From contig BSYO01000009.1 of assembly GCA_033239525.1 (NCBI GenBank), forward strand, positions 12,111,299 to 12,175,298: 64,000 bases of DNA, given 5' to 3'. Both the position numbers and the translations under genes were made by a program. The notes beneath the pieces were generated by a model. The model worked only from the letters and a program-made list of their open reading frames with translations, was not told the DNA's origin and searched no databases. Below, in pieces: positions 12,901 through 23,730 of the stretch (position 1 is its first letter; each line of letters opens with the position of its first letter). Source of the DNA: Nepenthes gracilis (taxonomy: Eukaryota > Streptophyta > Magnoliopsida > Caryophyllales > Nepenthaceae).

Positions 12901-13092
12901 AACGTTTGTTGATCGAGTTTTTTTCCTCCAATTTGTGCCAATTATCAATTTGGTCATCTTTATACCCAAATTTGGTCAACTATTTCGCTGATTGAATTAA
13001 TTTTTATTACAATAATTTCTTAATATTTCTCTCATAGTTAAATTCTAATATTTATTATATTGATTATAATATTCAAAAATCAATTCGTTACA

Positions 13093-13757
13093 AATTTGCC
13101 ATTCTGTGCTTAAAGTTTGTATGCCCCATTTTACATTACGGTTGGAACGACGAACAACCTTTCCCAGTTTAGGGATAGCTTGTTCATGTTGGTGTTTTTG
13201 CCTGTGGCATCTATGCTTCATAATACCAGGTCCCCTATCTCAAATTATCGAACCATCACCCTTTTATTGTAGTATCGGGTGATCCACTTCTAATAGGCGG
13301 CTATGCGCATCTTGGCCATGTCCTGTCTCTCTTCAAGCTGGTTTAGGTGCTCCCTAAACCAGCTTGACGACTTAGGTTTCGTAGCACAAACTGAAAGACA
13401 TCTCACGCATCGGCTCCTTTGGTGTCGTTTGGTATGGCCATAACAAGGTGGGTAGCTCATTTGCCCAAGAGGCCCCAGCTTGGTCTTCAACCCATGCAGT
13501 AAGGTTTGGTTGGTAAATTCCACCTCCCCGTTTGCTTGTGAGTAGGCGATTGAACTGTGAACCAACCATATGCCTAAACTCATGTAATATTTGGTGAAGC
13601 GCTTGCCAGTGAATTGTGTTCGGTTGTCAATCACGATGACCTCGAGAACCCTAAATCTGCAAACCATGTTTTGTCGAACAAGCTCCGTGGCATTTTGTTC
13701 AGTGATTTGGGCTAGTGGGGAGGCTTCGACCCAATTCGTGAAGTAGTCGATGCCCAC
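13093..13757 (-). pseudogene. Tat/Athila-like integrase core and C-terminus
   Basis: The minus-strand frame at 13290-13757 opens MGIDYFTNWVEASPL, with the first catalytic aspartate. It carries VIVIDNRTQF (second aspartate) and a motif near SQANGEVE (catalytic glutamate region). A second frame then gives the end of the core (LWPYQTT), so there is a frameshift near 13480. Below 13290 a third frame shows the GDLVL block of the C-terminal barrel, and the reading runs into LTR K. All three acidic positions appear retained, but the frame is broken, so it is inactive. Confidence 0.78.
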
Positions 13758-13849
13758 TATAATGAGTTTCTTTGTCCAGACGAAATAGGCGGTGTTATGT
13801 ACACCAAAAAAATAAAGAAAAGGAAAAGAGGAAGGCGACCCTAAGACTG

Positions 13850-15754
13850 GGGGCTAGCTGCAGGGCATGATGAGGGCCCCTCCTCGTCAGCAAAGTCGGT
13901 GAAGTCAGACCGGTGCCAGGCAGCCCTATTCCTATGGTAAAAAACACTGATCGGAAAGACAGGGTCGAAAAGGGAAGCGATCCATTGGCACAAGTGAATA
14001 CCGTCCGGGAACCTCCCGTTCAGATACTGGCCTACCACCTCTGGGCTAAATCAAGTAGTCAGCTCCGCTCTAAGTCTGATATTCTCGCTCTGGAGGACAA
14101 CGAGATCCTACTCGGTCATCTACAAGGCATCCTTAGACCTTTACGGCTCCCCCAAGATATCAAAAAGTTTAAGCTCAAGACTTGAGATGCGATTCTTGTA
14201 TTGTTGAACATCGAAGGCGGCCGCATCCACCCGGCCCTACATCTCTTACATCATGCTCGGGTCAACCCTCATCTAGGTCAAGCATGTCTACAAGACTTGC
14301 ATCATCTTGTCGTCCTGCAAACAGAACAAGATAAAGAGTTTAAACTCAACCATTCCCAATGGAATAGAAAAGTTCTCAACAACTTACCCGGATATAAGAC
14401 AGTCTGATAGCCGTAACGCTCAGGGGGACTAGGGATAAAGACGTCGGAGTGGATGCCTATTCTGTTTAGGACCGGTTCGATGCAGAAGCCTCCTGGCAAG
14501 ATGCCTCCATGGTTGCCGTCTCCTCGATATCACCCCCCAGCCGGGACTCCACTAGGTCGCTCAAACAGGGACCCTCTCTAGCAGACTAGCCTGAAAAGAT
14601 AAGCACCGTCCACAATGACAAGGAAGAAGGGCCCCATGCTAGGCCTACTACTAGGCTACGGGTTGGAACACGTTTTGGACCTCTTGCTGAACTGCCAGAT
14701 GGGCCTCCTCCTGGGCCTCCCCAAGGCCTGCCTACTGAGCTTCCTATTGGACTGCTTGCTGGGACTCAAAATGGGCCTAGGCCAACTAACAAATCAGCCG
14801 AGCCAGCCCCCAATTATTAGCTCGCTCGAAACACTAGCTGCGAGATGAGGGGCCCACCGATCGCGGCTGCTCTGGCACCGGACCCAGCGGTGCCAACATC
14901 TGAGGGTCCAACGAGTGCCAACCCTCTTGACGACTCTCCAAGGACCCCATACGCTCCACCATGGGAAGGCCCTGGGTGGTAGACGATGAAGAAGACCCCA
15001 GATACAATGCAATCCACTGCTAGGATGGACTGTCAGATGGATCCCTGATAAATAGGGCCCCAGCCTTCCTTTTGGGCTGAGCAAATTGAGGGCCGACAAC
15101 TCCCATGCCCTCCAAGGAAAGACCACACCACACCAGTGCAAGCACCTCAGAGGACAGGAGGCACTCCCTGAAATCGTCTAGATTCGCTCAGACCAGCTTC
15201 GTCAGCAGCTTGATGAACTCCACCTTCCCCGTGAAGCCTTGCTAGTCAAGGGCGCCAACACGTTGCCCCAATCCTTCAAATGAGGCCAATCTGGAAAAAC
15301 CTTAATAAAAAAAGAACCTATTCTTCCAATTCTTAATAGAATTGAGGATGACCCTGATTATGTGCAGCTCCTAAGAGGATAGCGAGATCCAATCCCCACT
15401 CAGGAAAAATCAAAAAAACTGCCTTCACCGCCACTGCAGTCAATGCCCTCCCCCGGTGGCAGAGAAATATTCATAGGGAGCACTAATACCTAATCGCGTT
15501 CATGTGGAATCTCACGATTGGGACTCCAAGGGCCACTAAGATCTCAAACAACTTCCTCGGGAGGGGGAGGCGAAGACCACTCTGTAAATGTGCCTCATAG
15601 ACGATGACAGACTCCTCCAGAGGAGAACAAGCCTATCGTGCTCTCCTAGCACCACATACATAATGGCAGTCGAAATATTGTACTAAAAATACAAGGCCTC
15701 GATGTTGGCGGTAGTGAGAACAAAATGAATCGTGTCAACTTTGGGGGCCATGGA
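13850..15754 (-). pseudogene. Decayed transposon ORF resembling 'putative gypsy-type transposon' proteins
   Basis: A minus-strand reading begins with MAPKVDTIHFVL at about 15754. It continues through TTANIEALYF, a block near GEHDRLVLL, a later NWKNRFFFY block, and KVEFIKLLTKLV near 15200, with many stops between. The block order resembles the plant transposon-associated family listed in Pfam as putative gypsy-type transposon (PF04195). That match is from memory and needs a profile search. The region is GC-rich compared with its neighbours. It lies upstream of the integrase piece with no RT between, implying an internal deletion. Confidence 0.45.
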
Positions 15755-15838
15755 AATAGATAATAGAAAGGCACGAAGAAGCAAGAGAGAAATATAGACT
15801 TGAGAAGAATAAACGTATAAGGCAATGAAGGGGCATCC

Positions 15839-15848
15839 TTTTATATAG
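15839..15848 (-). promoter_or_regulatory. TATA box upstream of the decayed transposon ORF
   Basis: The minus strand reads CTATATAAAA about 85 bases upstream of the MAPKVDT start. The sequence further upstream holds diverged repeats (16090-16390), as in a U3 region. Confidence 0.45.
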
Positions 15849-16089
15849 GAAGCAGTTCGAATTTCAAATGGCGCCTCAAAAAGGCATGCGTATGATGGCC
15901 GAACACATGTCGACACCGGAGGACTTCTTGGCACGTCAATTGTCCGGCGCCATTAATGGTGACCTGCCCCCATACGGATGGTAGACACGTAGGATGGGAC
16001 GAGTCAAAAGTCAGAACTGCACAACCTCCCAAGCCACTACCCTCCACTCCTCAAGGACAATGAATCGTCGACAGGCTGATATGAACTAA

Positions 16090-16390
16090 GAGTCGGACTG
16101 ACAGGCCGATGACCCACTCTGGTTTCCAACCGGTTTGACAGGTTAACTACCCAGTCTAACTGTTGGCTTGTTTGATTAGTCAACAAATCAATCCGGCTCT
16201 AGTTTAACCAACTGACCAGCGACCCAATCCAGTTTCCAGTCAGTTTAACCGATCAATGATCCAGTTCGGTTCCGACTTGCTCGCCTGCTCAACTACACAG
16301 TCCGGTGTCTAGCCAGTTTGACAAGTCAAGGATCCAGGATGGCCTCCATCCGGATGATGGGAACTTCATCTAGTCCAGCGCAAACAAAAA
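16090..16390 (-). repeat. Degenerate short repeats in a U3-like region
   Basis: The phrases CCAGTTTCC, CAGTTTAACC, GGTTTGACAGGT and GACAAGTCAAGGATCC recur with substitutions. The spacing is irregular (about 40-60 bases). Confidence 0.5.
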
Positions 16391-17123
16391 AACATAAAAA
16401 AAAGGCGTCTAGAAAAACTAAAGATGGCAAAATTAAGCGCAACTTCTATTGATTAATTTCCTTTACAAGTTACAAAGCCTCCAGAGGCTAACATACCACA
16501 AAAGGAAAGCGACAAAGAGATAGGGATACATGGAACTCAACCGTAGCGAACTCCTAAACAAGCAAACAACTAAGAGAACCCAAGCTAGAGACTGGCATGC
16601 ACCCGACAAGTAGCAAAGCGTGGCCCCCAAGAACAACACATCGGGAGTTAGAATAGAGGCTCATCGCGAGGAAATGCCGCCATCCAGAAGAAGCCAAATG
16701 TAAGGAAAGCCTCACCCTATAATAAGGAGGAAATAGCCTCAAACTCGAGGATTCGCCACCAACCCTACCAGTAGCAGGGCAAGGCTGCTAAGACAGTCGT
16801 TCTCGATGAGCTCGAGCCCATTCTGAAGGCCAACCACCGCCCAAGGGGAAGGCAAGGCGGAAGAAAAGCCTCACCCCACTCAGAAACAACAGTAGGCATG
16901 GCTCCGAAACGGACACGAAAAGGGAAGACTAAAGCAGCTCCCCACACAAAAAGTGGTGACCAAAACAGACCGCTAGTGCATCCCAGGGTGGTGCCATCGA
17001 GCATCGGGGATGAGCTCCCACCAATACTGGCTGTCGGAAACCCAAGCATCATGGCGACTTTGGGTTCCCAAGCCACTTCACAGCCAAAGGCAAAATGTGA
17101 TGCAAAAAGGTGTAGCAAGCTCT

Positions 17124-17133
17124 CAATTTATAG
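17124..17133 (-). promoter_or_regulatory. TATA-like box (minus) in a Tat-like LTR piece
   Basis: The minus strand reads CTATAAATTG, preceded by GC-rich sequence. Supported by motif only. Confidence 0.3.
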
Positions 17134-17803
17134 CGCGCAAAGGAATCAAAGGGGCGCACTAAATGCCAAAGAGCCCCCATCCCAACAAATTCGCAGAAAA
17201 TCATGAATGCAAAAGAATCACGCTAGAAACAATAAATAAGGATATCTAAGGACGGCCTAGGGAAGAAGTAGAAGGGAGAAAACAACAAGGCATGTCACAT
17301 CCCATCATGAACATGCTGGAGGTTAAAAATTCAAACCTCCCGGCATCGGCGGCTAGTGATAGGAACGGTAGAAATGAGCCAGTTCAGTATAAAGACCTAC
17401 AAACTCGGCAGTAGGACCAAAAGACATCCGGCCCATAGGCACAGAAATCAGCCAATGCTTTCGTCAACTGAAACAATACCTAAGCCGGCCACAATGGAAT
17501 CCAAACAGCCCACAACACTATTCCCGCACACTGAAGATCACCTGTCTTAGCTAGCCAAAATTCTAAATATTGCTCCAGATCACAATCTTTTAAGGAATGA
17601 CAACTCCCAATTCAGTGTCTCTTTCGTAATGGCAATCTCAATATTTGCTGTATACAACATCTCACCAAGAATGGAAGGAATCCCCTTGGACTGATCACAG
17701 TTGCCTTAATCGACGCTAACAATTCTCATGCCATCCCACCAAACATACACAAGGTAGCTGGCAACAAACCTTGACGCCCAAATAAGGTTGGGCTGGTCTA
17801 GAG

Positions 17804-17814
17804 GCTATAAAAAG
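17804..17814 (+). promoter_or_regulatory. TATA box of a plus-strand Tat-like LTR
   Basis: GCTATAAAAAG is followed by two near-copies of AAAGCCCTTAAGGTAG. LTR C interrupts this LTR 80 bases later, and its continuation is at 22153-22610. Confidence 0.5.
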
Positions 17815-18509
17815 CCCTTAAGGTAGCCTCAAAGCCCTTAAGGTAGACTCAAAGGGCATGCTCACATCATCGCCTACATCGACGCTTATACCAGTGTAAC
17901 GACCCAAGCTCGGATCCCCGAACCCGACCCGAACCGTCACGGTAAAAATTTTAAGTCATCCAAAATCATCAATTAAGTGTCATCAAACAACTTTAATGAA
18001 TTCTATAATATCATTTAAGACACAATCCATAGTCATAAAAAATGCATCATCACATAAATATCCATAACAATGACAAATAACTACAATAAATGACCTTAAT
18101 ATCAAAAATGTCAATCCTCATAGAGAAATCTAATAAAAGTTGAACCGTAACTAAACTACCAAGATCTTAAGTCTCTATCCGGAAAGCCTCAATCTCTGAG
18201 ATCACCTCTGCCTGAAGTCTACCCACGTGATCTCTTCTATCATAGTGTCAACTTGTCTAATTTGGAGCCAATAAAACACAAGAGTAAGCCGAATATCCAG
18301 AAAGTAAACATAATCAACAATAGATGAGTACAATTAAGTATCTCAAACAATAAAATAATCAATAACAGCAGGTAATAGATCAACCACTGTCCAAGACTCA
18401 ATGACATGTTGTGTCCACAACACAAAGGCCACATGAACGGCTAAATATCAAGGAAGCAACATGGATTCCATAAAATCCAATCATCAGCTCAATCCAATAT
18501 CACAACTGT

Positions 18510-19740
18510 ATAAACGACAGCAGTCTCCGGGGACCTTATTCTATCATAGTGGACCAAAGGCTGCGTATTTAAGCCCCCGACGACTGGATGAGTACCACGA
18601 GATTACCTGGTATCCCCACTACCCTTACAATCCTCCCAGAGGTTGTACCCATAGCATGCTCATACCATCTCCGATACCTCTCGCCAATGATATCCCAGAT
18701 ATCATCCTCTACGATGGTCACTTGGTTATAAGCATCCATCTCGACTAACTATACAAGATAATAAAAATCTGAATATCAGCTTAATTTGAAGTCACCACTG
18801 TACGAGGTAATAAGAATCTCCCTGGACCTTATTCTACCATAATAAACCAAAGGCCGTGTATTTACGCCCCCAATGATTGGGTAATACAACGAGGTCATCC
18901 ATGGTATCCCTACTACCCCTACAGTCCTCTCAGAGGCTGTACCCGTACCATGCTCATACCATCTCTGATACCCCTTGCCAATGATATTCCAGAATCATTA
19001 TCTACGATGGTTACTAAGTTATAAGCATCCCTTCTCAATATCAACGATCTCAATCCTTCGTAATGGAATCAGTATTGAAAAAGTATAGACTACTTTACAG
19101 TCCCATGGACTCCCATTTGTCCAGTTACCTTAAAGTCTTCGCACACTCTGCTTTACTTATCAATAGAGTGCCAATAAAACATACGTACACCACTAAGATT
19201 AACGCGAAGAATCATTTATCGGGTTTCATTAATGAGATACAGGAATCATCACGTAACCGATTAATATTATTTCAAGCGCGCCAATAAACAATGGCAATCC
19301 CCTGGAATTTGACATCAACGATGATTGGGGATTTACCCGGTCCATATGTCAGCGAGAACGACCAACATAATCATGATAACAATCAATAAGGATTCCACCG
19401 AATCCGAATAACAATCACTGCATAAGTTCCATCGAACCCTTAACAATTGAGGTCCCAATTATACAAGATATCACAAAAGTCTCCTTAGACCTTATACATC
19501 ACTGTGAACCAAAGGCCGCGTATTTACGCCCCCAACGGCTGGGTAAGTACAACGAGGTTATCCATTGTATCCAACTACCCCTACAGTCCTCCCAGAGACT
19601 GTACCCGTGGCATGCCGATACCACCCGTGATACCCCTCGCCAGATGATATCCCGGATATCATATCCTACAATGGTCACCTGGTTATAAGCATCCCCCACA
19701 ATAAACAACATACCTTATTATCACCGTGATATGGAAATCA
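18510..19740. repeat. Three diverged copies of a roughly 230-bp block inside LTR C
   Basis: Copies start near 18517, 18815 and 19478. Each opens with a TCTCC..GACCTTAT phrase. Each then shows CCAAAGGC.GYGTATTTA, a CCCTACAGTCCTCCCAGAG-like phrase, a CTCGCCA.ATGATATCC phrase and GGTTATAAGCATCC. A further shared block (ATCAGTATTG...AAGT.TAGAC) follows copies 2 and 3, so the larger unit between them is about 660 bp. Confidence 0.8.
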
Positions 19741-20264
19741 GTATTGGATAAGTGTAGACAACGCTAAGGTATCGTAGCCTCCCATTCGACTAGATACCTT
19801 AGTGTTTTCATACGCTTTCCTTAACCTTGACCGTAGGAAACCAATAATTCCAATACCCACACAACCGAGTATAACGCAAAGAAAGCTTTGCAATATCAAT
19901 GATAGGAACGTCGTTCGGTGCTGACCAGATCATACTTACACTATCAAATCTAACACAAAAGAACGTATCTCAGAACATCCAAAGGGAATACATGGATCAA
20001 GATATGATCAGCTCAACTACTTCACTATTTATTTCGGAGCGATGCCTATGACTAAGGCCAATAATATTTTTATTTCAAATTCCATTTTAAATTAATTTTA
20101 CAAGGTTCCAACAAATTAATTGGAAATATCTATTTCTTCATACAATCAGTATCACTCCGAACACAGGCCAATACACCTTTATACATACAACATACACAAA
20201 CTGTAAATATCCTCTATACTCTTTACCACCTTTATTCTCATACATACACATATAATCATACATT

Positions 20265-20385
20265 AACATATATATATATATACACATACATGTACCACCA
20301 TATATATATATATATACATACATGTACCACCATATATATATATATATATTTATTTATTTATTTATTTATATTTATATATACCAAC
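20265..20385. repeat. TA and TTTA microsatellites with a repeated 35-bp phrase
   Basis: TA runs alternate with the phrase ACATACATGTACCACCA, which occurs twice. They pass into (TTTA)n near 20348-20372. It is simple-sequence DNA within LTR C. Confidence 0.85.
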
Positions 20386-20460
20386 ACATATATACCAACA
20401 CATACCCACATCGAGAGGCCCAATCCGCGGCCTAACACCACACACACAACCCACAGCCCG

Positions 20461-20640
20461 GCCCAATACACACACACAAATACTCACACACACACTCAAC
20501 CCACAGCCCAATTCATCCCAGCCCAACACACACACACCACCCACGGCCCAATTTATCCCGGCCCAATACACACACACAAATACTCACACACACACTCAAC
20601 CCACGGCCCAATTCATCCCAGCCCAACACACACACACCAT
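20461..20640. repeat. 100-bp tandem duplication, CA-rich
   Basis: The block at 20461-20560 starts again at 20561 with the same opening (GCCCAATACACACACACAAA). The step is exactly 100 bases and there are very few differences over the second copy. The sequence alternates CCCACGGCCCAA phrases with CA runs. Confidence 0.88.
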
Positions 20641-21045
20641 CACTACCCACGTTTGCTTCCACCCATCACAACCCAACCAGGCCCAATGTGCTTCACGCAG
20701 CTTCTGCTGCCCTTCACACACACGGCTCACACAACGAACTAGCAGGCATACACACAGAGCTACGCCCATGCACACCATACTGCCCACACGCGCGGCTGCA
20801 CACACATTCTCGCCACGTCGGCCACACAAAGCTACACACACGCAGCCACACACTCAGCAGCCGAACCAACCGAGGCCATATTTTCCCCAATTCCTCATTT
20901 TACCACAAAAATTGGGAACAGTATGCACGAAATCATTCAATGCAACAATTAATAACATCAAGAGATGAGAAGGTAAGATTTATTAACATAAGCAAACGTT
21001 GAAACCCCCTCTCAATGCCACGGTTTGTGAAACCTGGCTGAGCAA

Positions 21046-21076
21046 CAGGAAACAGAGCACGATGCTCTGTTTCCTG
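21046..21076. repeat. Perfect inverted repeat, 14-bp arms, 3-base loop
   Basis: CAGGAAACAGAGCA at 21046-21059 and its exact reverse complement at 21063-21076 are separated by CGA. RNA from either strand could form a 14-bp hairpin. It lies in LTR C on the downstream (R/U5) side of the TATA-like box. Confidence 0.9.
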
Positions 21077-21539
21077 GACGGTGCCCGAAACCCCCAAAAA
21101 ATCGGAGTTCCACATGTAAAATTGATACTCCAAGACTTCATTACTTAATCTACAATGCCTTAATTCATTACTAATTCAAAAGCCGGTCGAATCCTCACTG
21201 AGCCGAAGCTCTGTGTTCGGGTTTCCCAAACCGAAAACCCTCGATTTTCCACCGTTTACCACCAAATCTGTCATGGAAATCAAAGACTTAGGCATTAATA
21301 AGAATAAAGGAAGGATTAATTTTTGTGATGAAGGATTTTACTTGCCTCACGATAGTGGTCGACGGCGGCGGCTCCTCTTCGTTCTTCCCCTTTCGTTCGT
21401 CCTCTCTGGCACCTTCTCTAAACCTTAATGTTGCCTTAAATAAGGAGGAGGAGTTGGTTAGGGTTTTCCCAAAGTTTCCATTTGGCCCCCCCGATCCCCT
21501 TCCTCCTCCACTGCCTTCCTTCTTCTCCCTTTCCCTCTT

Positions 21540-21674
21540 CTTTCTTCCCTTTCCTTTCCTTCTCTTCTTTCCTTCTTTCTTTTTCTTTCCTTCTTTTTCT
21601 TCTTTTCTTCCTTGTTCTTTCATCTTTCTTTCTTTTTCTTTTCTTCCTTCGGCCAATTCTTTCCTCATTTTATT

Positions 21675-21710
<36 letters not shown>

Positions 21711-21779
21711 TATTAATATATTTATTATTATTATCATTATTATTATTTATTAATACAGTTATTATTATTTATTTATATA

Positions 21780-21812
<33 letters not shown>

Positions 21813-21815
21813 GCA
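21540..21815. repeat. CT-rich tract and TTA microsatellite in LTR C
   Basis: A long pyrimidine tract (21540-21650) is followed by interrupted (TTA)n (21683-21813). The same order of CT tract then ATT/TTA run is seen in LTRs A, E and H. Confidence 0.85.
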
Positions 21816-22610
21816 TATTTTTCTAATATATTTATTTATGTATATTTATTTATCTCTCTTTAAAATATTTATTATATAGTTAGTTATCTAATTACCTCTA
21901 TTTAAGACCTTAACCTAAATTTCTAATATTTCATTTATTCATTTATATGTATATATATATACTTCATCAACGAATGATTAATTCACTATTTAATCTAAAT
22001 TTTAATTAACAGTCCAAATATTCAAACCCAATCCATTAATTTATTTAATTTATTAGACCCAAAGATTAGATTTTTAATTCTAACAGTAATTAAAACTAAT
22101 TATTGAAACTAATTTATCAATTTTATCCTAAAAAAATATTCAAAATATTACAATCAGTCCTCAGATACTTGCATTCTCACTCAAATAAGCCCTCAAGCAC
22201 TACTTCTAAAGAGCTCTCTAGAGACTGCACTCTATCCACAAAGCATTGCGAGAATTCATTCACAATTCTCGCCTCCTAGACATCAAAGTTGCTCCTCACG
22301 AGCGCAACACTACAAAAGCTGCTCCACGTTGAGCACAACCTCTGAATTAGACTCAACAAATTCTTTACCAGCATCATCATTTGTATACTTGTATCACTGC
22401 ATCTTCATTCCCCGAGAAAGATTACTGACTTGAACGTCTGAGCATATACTAAGGAGTGATTCCCACTAATTTTCTAACCTCTTAATTTTGAGTTATGGTG
22501 TGCAAGATCCCAGCCAAGGAGTACAATAACTGAACACGCTGCAGTTCAACCCGAAGATCAAACGGTACTATAATCCATCAGCTATGCGAATTCAGGATGC
22601 ATCAGGTCTT

Positions 22611-23715
22611 GTATAATAAAAAAAAATTCTATAAAAATATAACTAATTCTTTATATTTTCCTATACCGAAGAAATATCTTTACCTTTTAACTTATATAGA
22701 GTTTTCTTCATTAATTCTTCAAATACTTAGCATGTAATATATCATAACTCTTGTAGGAATTTGAATATACAATTCTAAAACATGTAAAAGTAATATTATA
22801 AAATATTCAAACATATAAAAACTATTCATTACTGAAATTACAAGAAATCAATATTAATAGTATAATTTTATTATTTCATTCCAATTATAAAGCATATAGA
22901 AATAAGTATGAATTCAAGGCATGTAAAACATATACTTAAGAATTCAAGACATATAAAATATATATACAAAAATAAAGAACATGTAAGAGTTTTTAAATAT
23001 AATTTCCAAATATACATGAGTATAATTACAGAAAATTAATTTAAACATACAACAAACATAAAATCAAGGCATAAAAGTTTATAGAAATTGCATACAATAG
23101 GAATGAAAGTACACATGAAAGGTACAAACATCATTGATATGAAATTATAGCATATATGAACATTTAAAATAAAAAATATTAATATAGAAAAAAAAATAGT
23201 AATAAAAGAAAAAGGAGTCTGGATGCATATGCCTTATACTTAAAATCACCCAAAAAAAATACTTAAATTTTCTTGGATTCTCCTTCTCTAGCAGTCTCTC
23301 TCTCCATCTCTTCTCATCTCTTCTCTTTCTCTTCTCTCCAAAATTAGACAAAAATGACAAAAAATCAGTTAGAATGGCCTCATATTAAAAATTGACACAT
23401 GTACACCTATTATACACGTATCAGACACGAAAATAGAAATCATAAGCACCAATTAGATATGTCCATTATGCTATGAACATGCATATCTATCCCTTGAGCA
23501 CATACCAAAGATGACCAATCTATCTAAAATACATATATATGCCAGTTGGGTGTCCTTCAGGCACATTTCTACCAAAAATACATATCTACTTACGTCAGGC
23601 ATCGGTCGACGTTACCTCAGTCTAACGTTATTCAATTAAAATATTGATTTTGACATAAATTTTTATTATCTTAATTTAATTAATTATAATTATAATTCAA
23701 AATTCGTAGATTATA
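22611..23715 (-). repeat. Left (3') LTR of gypsy-2, probably truncated
   Basis: It ends at 23715, directly left of a purine-rich run on the minus strand (ATGAGAAAAAAAA). It aligns with 35360-36461 of the right LTR but lacks the counterpart of 34220-35350. It was therefore truncated or deleted at its left end. The start is approximate. Confidence 0.65.
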
Positions 23716-23730
23716 TTTTTTTTCTCATAA

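Larger units (their letters stand above)
9131..13092 (-). mobile_element. Solo LTR K (3,962 bp) inserted in Tat-like integrase
   Basis: The ends are a perfect 7-bp inverted repeat, TGTAACG at the left and CGTTACA at the right. They are flanked by a perfect 5-bp duplication AATTT. No internal retrotransposon genes remain, as expected after recombination between two LTRs. On the minus strand a TATA box lies at 11111-11120. About 1.9 kb of U3 lies upstream of it and is mostly a degenerate tandem array. About 2 kb of R/U5 without coding potential runs to 9131. The host integrase reading resumes on both sides. Confidence 0.88.
15755..17894. other. Tat-like LTR and untranslated sequence, no supported gene
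   Basis: GC-rich relative to the rest of the nest. It contains minus-strand TATA boxes at 15839-15848 and 17124-17133, and a plus-strand one at 17804-17814, so at least two LTR pieces in opposite orientation meet here. An open frame at 16898-17206 (MAPKRTRKGK...) is basic at its start but has no domain I recognise, and I do not support it as a gene. Confidence 0.45.
17895..22152 (-). mobile_element. Solo LTR C (4,258 bp)
   Basis: The left edge TGTAACGACC and right edge AAAATATTACA match the LTR edges of the gypsy-1 family. The flanks are ACCAG (17890-17894) and ATCAG (22153-22157), a 4/5 target-site duplication. On the minus strand a TATA-like TTATTTAAGG lies near 21437-21446. C is nearly twice as long as B, D, E and H. 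The excess is internal: three diverged copies of a block in 18510-19740 and an exact 100-bp duplication at 20461. There is no coding content. Confidence 0.8.
17270..22610 (+). mobile_element. Tat-like LTR piece split by solo LTR C
   Basis: The left part (about 17270-17894) carries a plus-strand TATA box. The right part (22153-22610) contains GAGAAAGATTACTGACTTGA followed by a GTCTGAGC-type stretch, recognisable as the R/U5 style of Tat-like LTRs. The two parts join across LTR C with a duplicated ACCAG/ATCAG. Outer limits are approximate. Confidence 0.5.

Noticed and set aside
20290..20853. Threonine/histidine- or cysteine/valine-rich frames in CA-rich DNA
   Set aside because: Low-complexity CA repeats and a 100-bp duplication keep frames open on both strands.
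21288..21826. Lysine/glutamate-rich or phenylalanine-rich frames (126, 142 and 114 codons)
   Set aside because: They come from the CT-rich tract and TTA microsatellite of LTR C.
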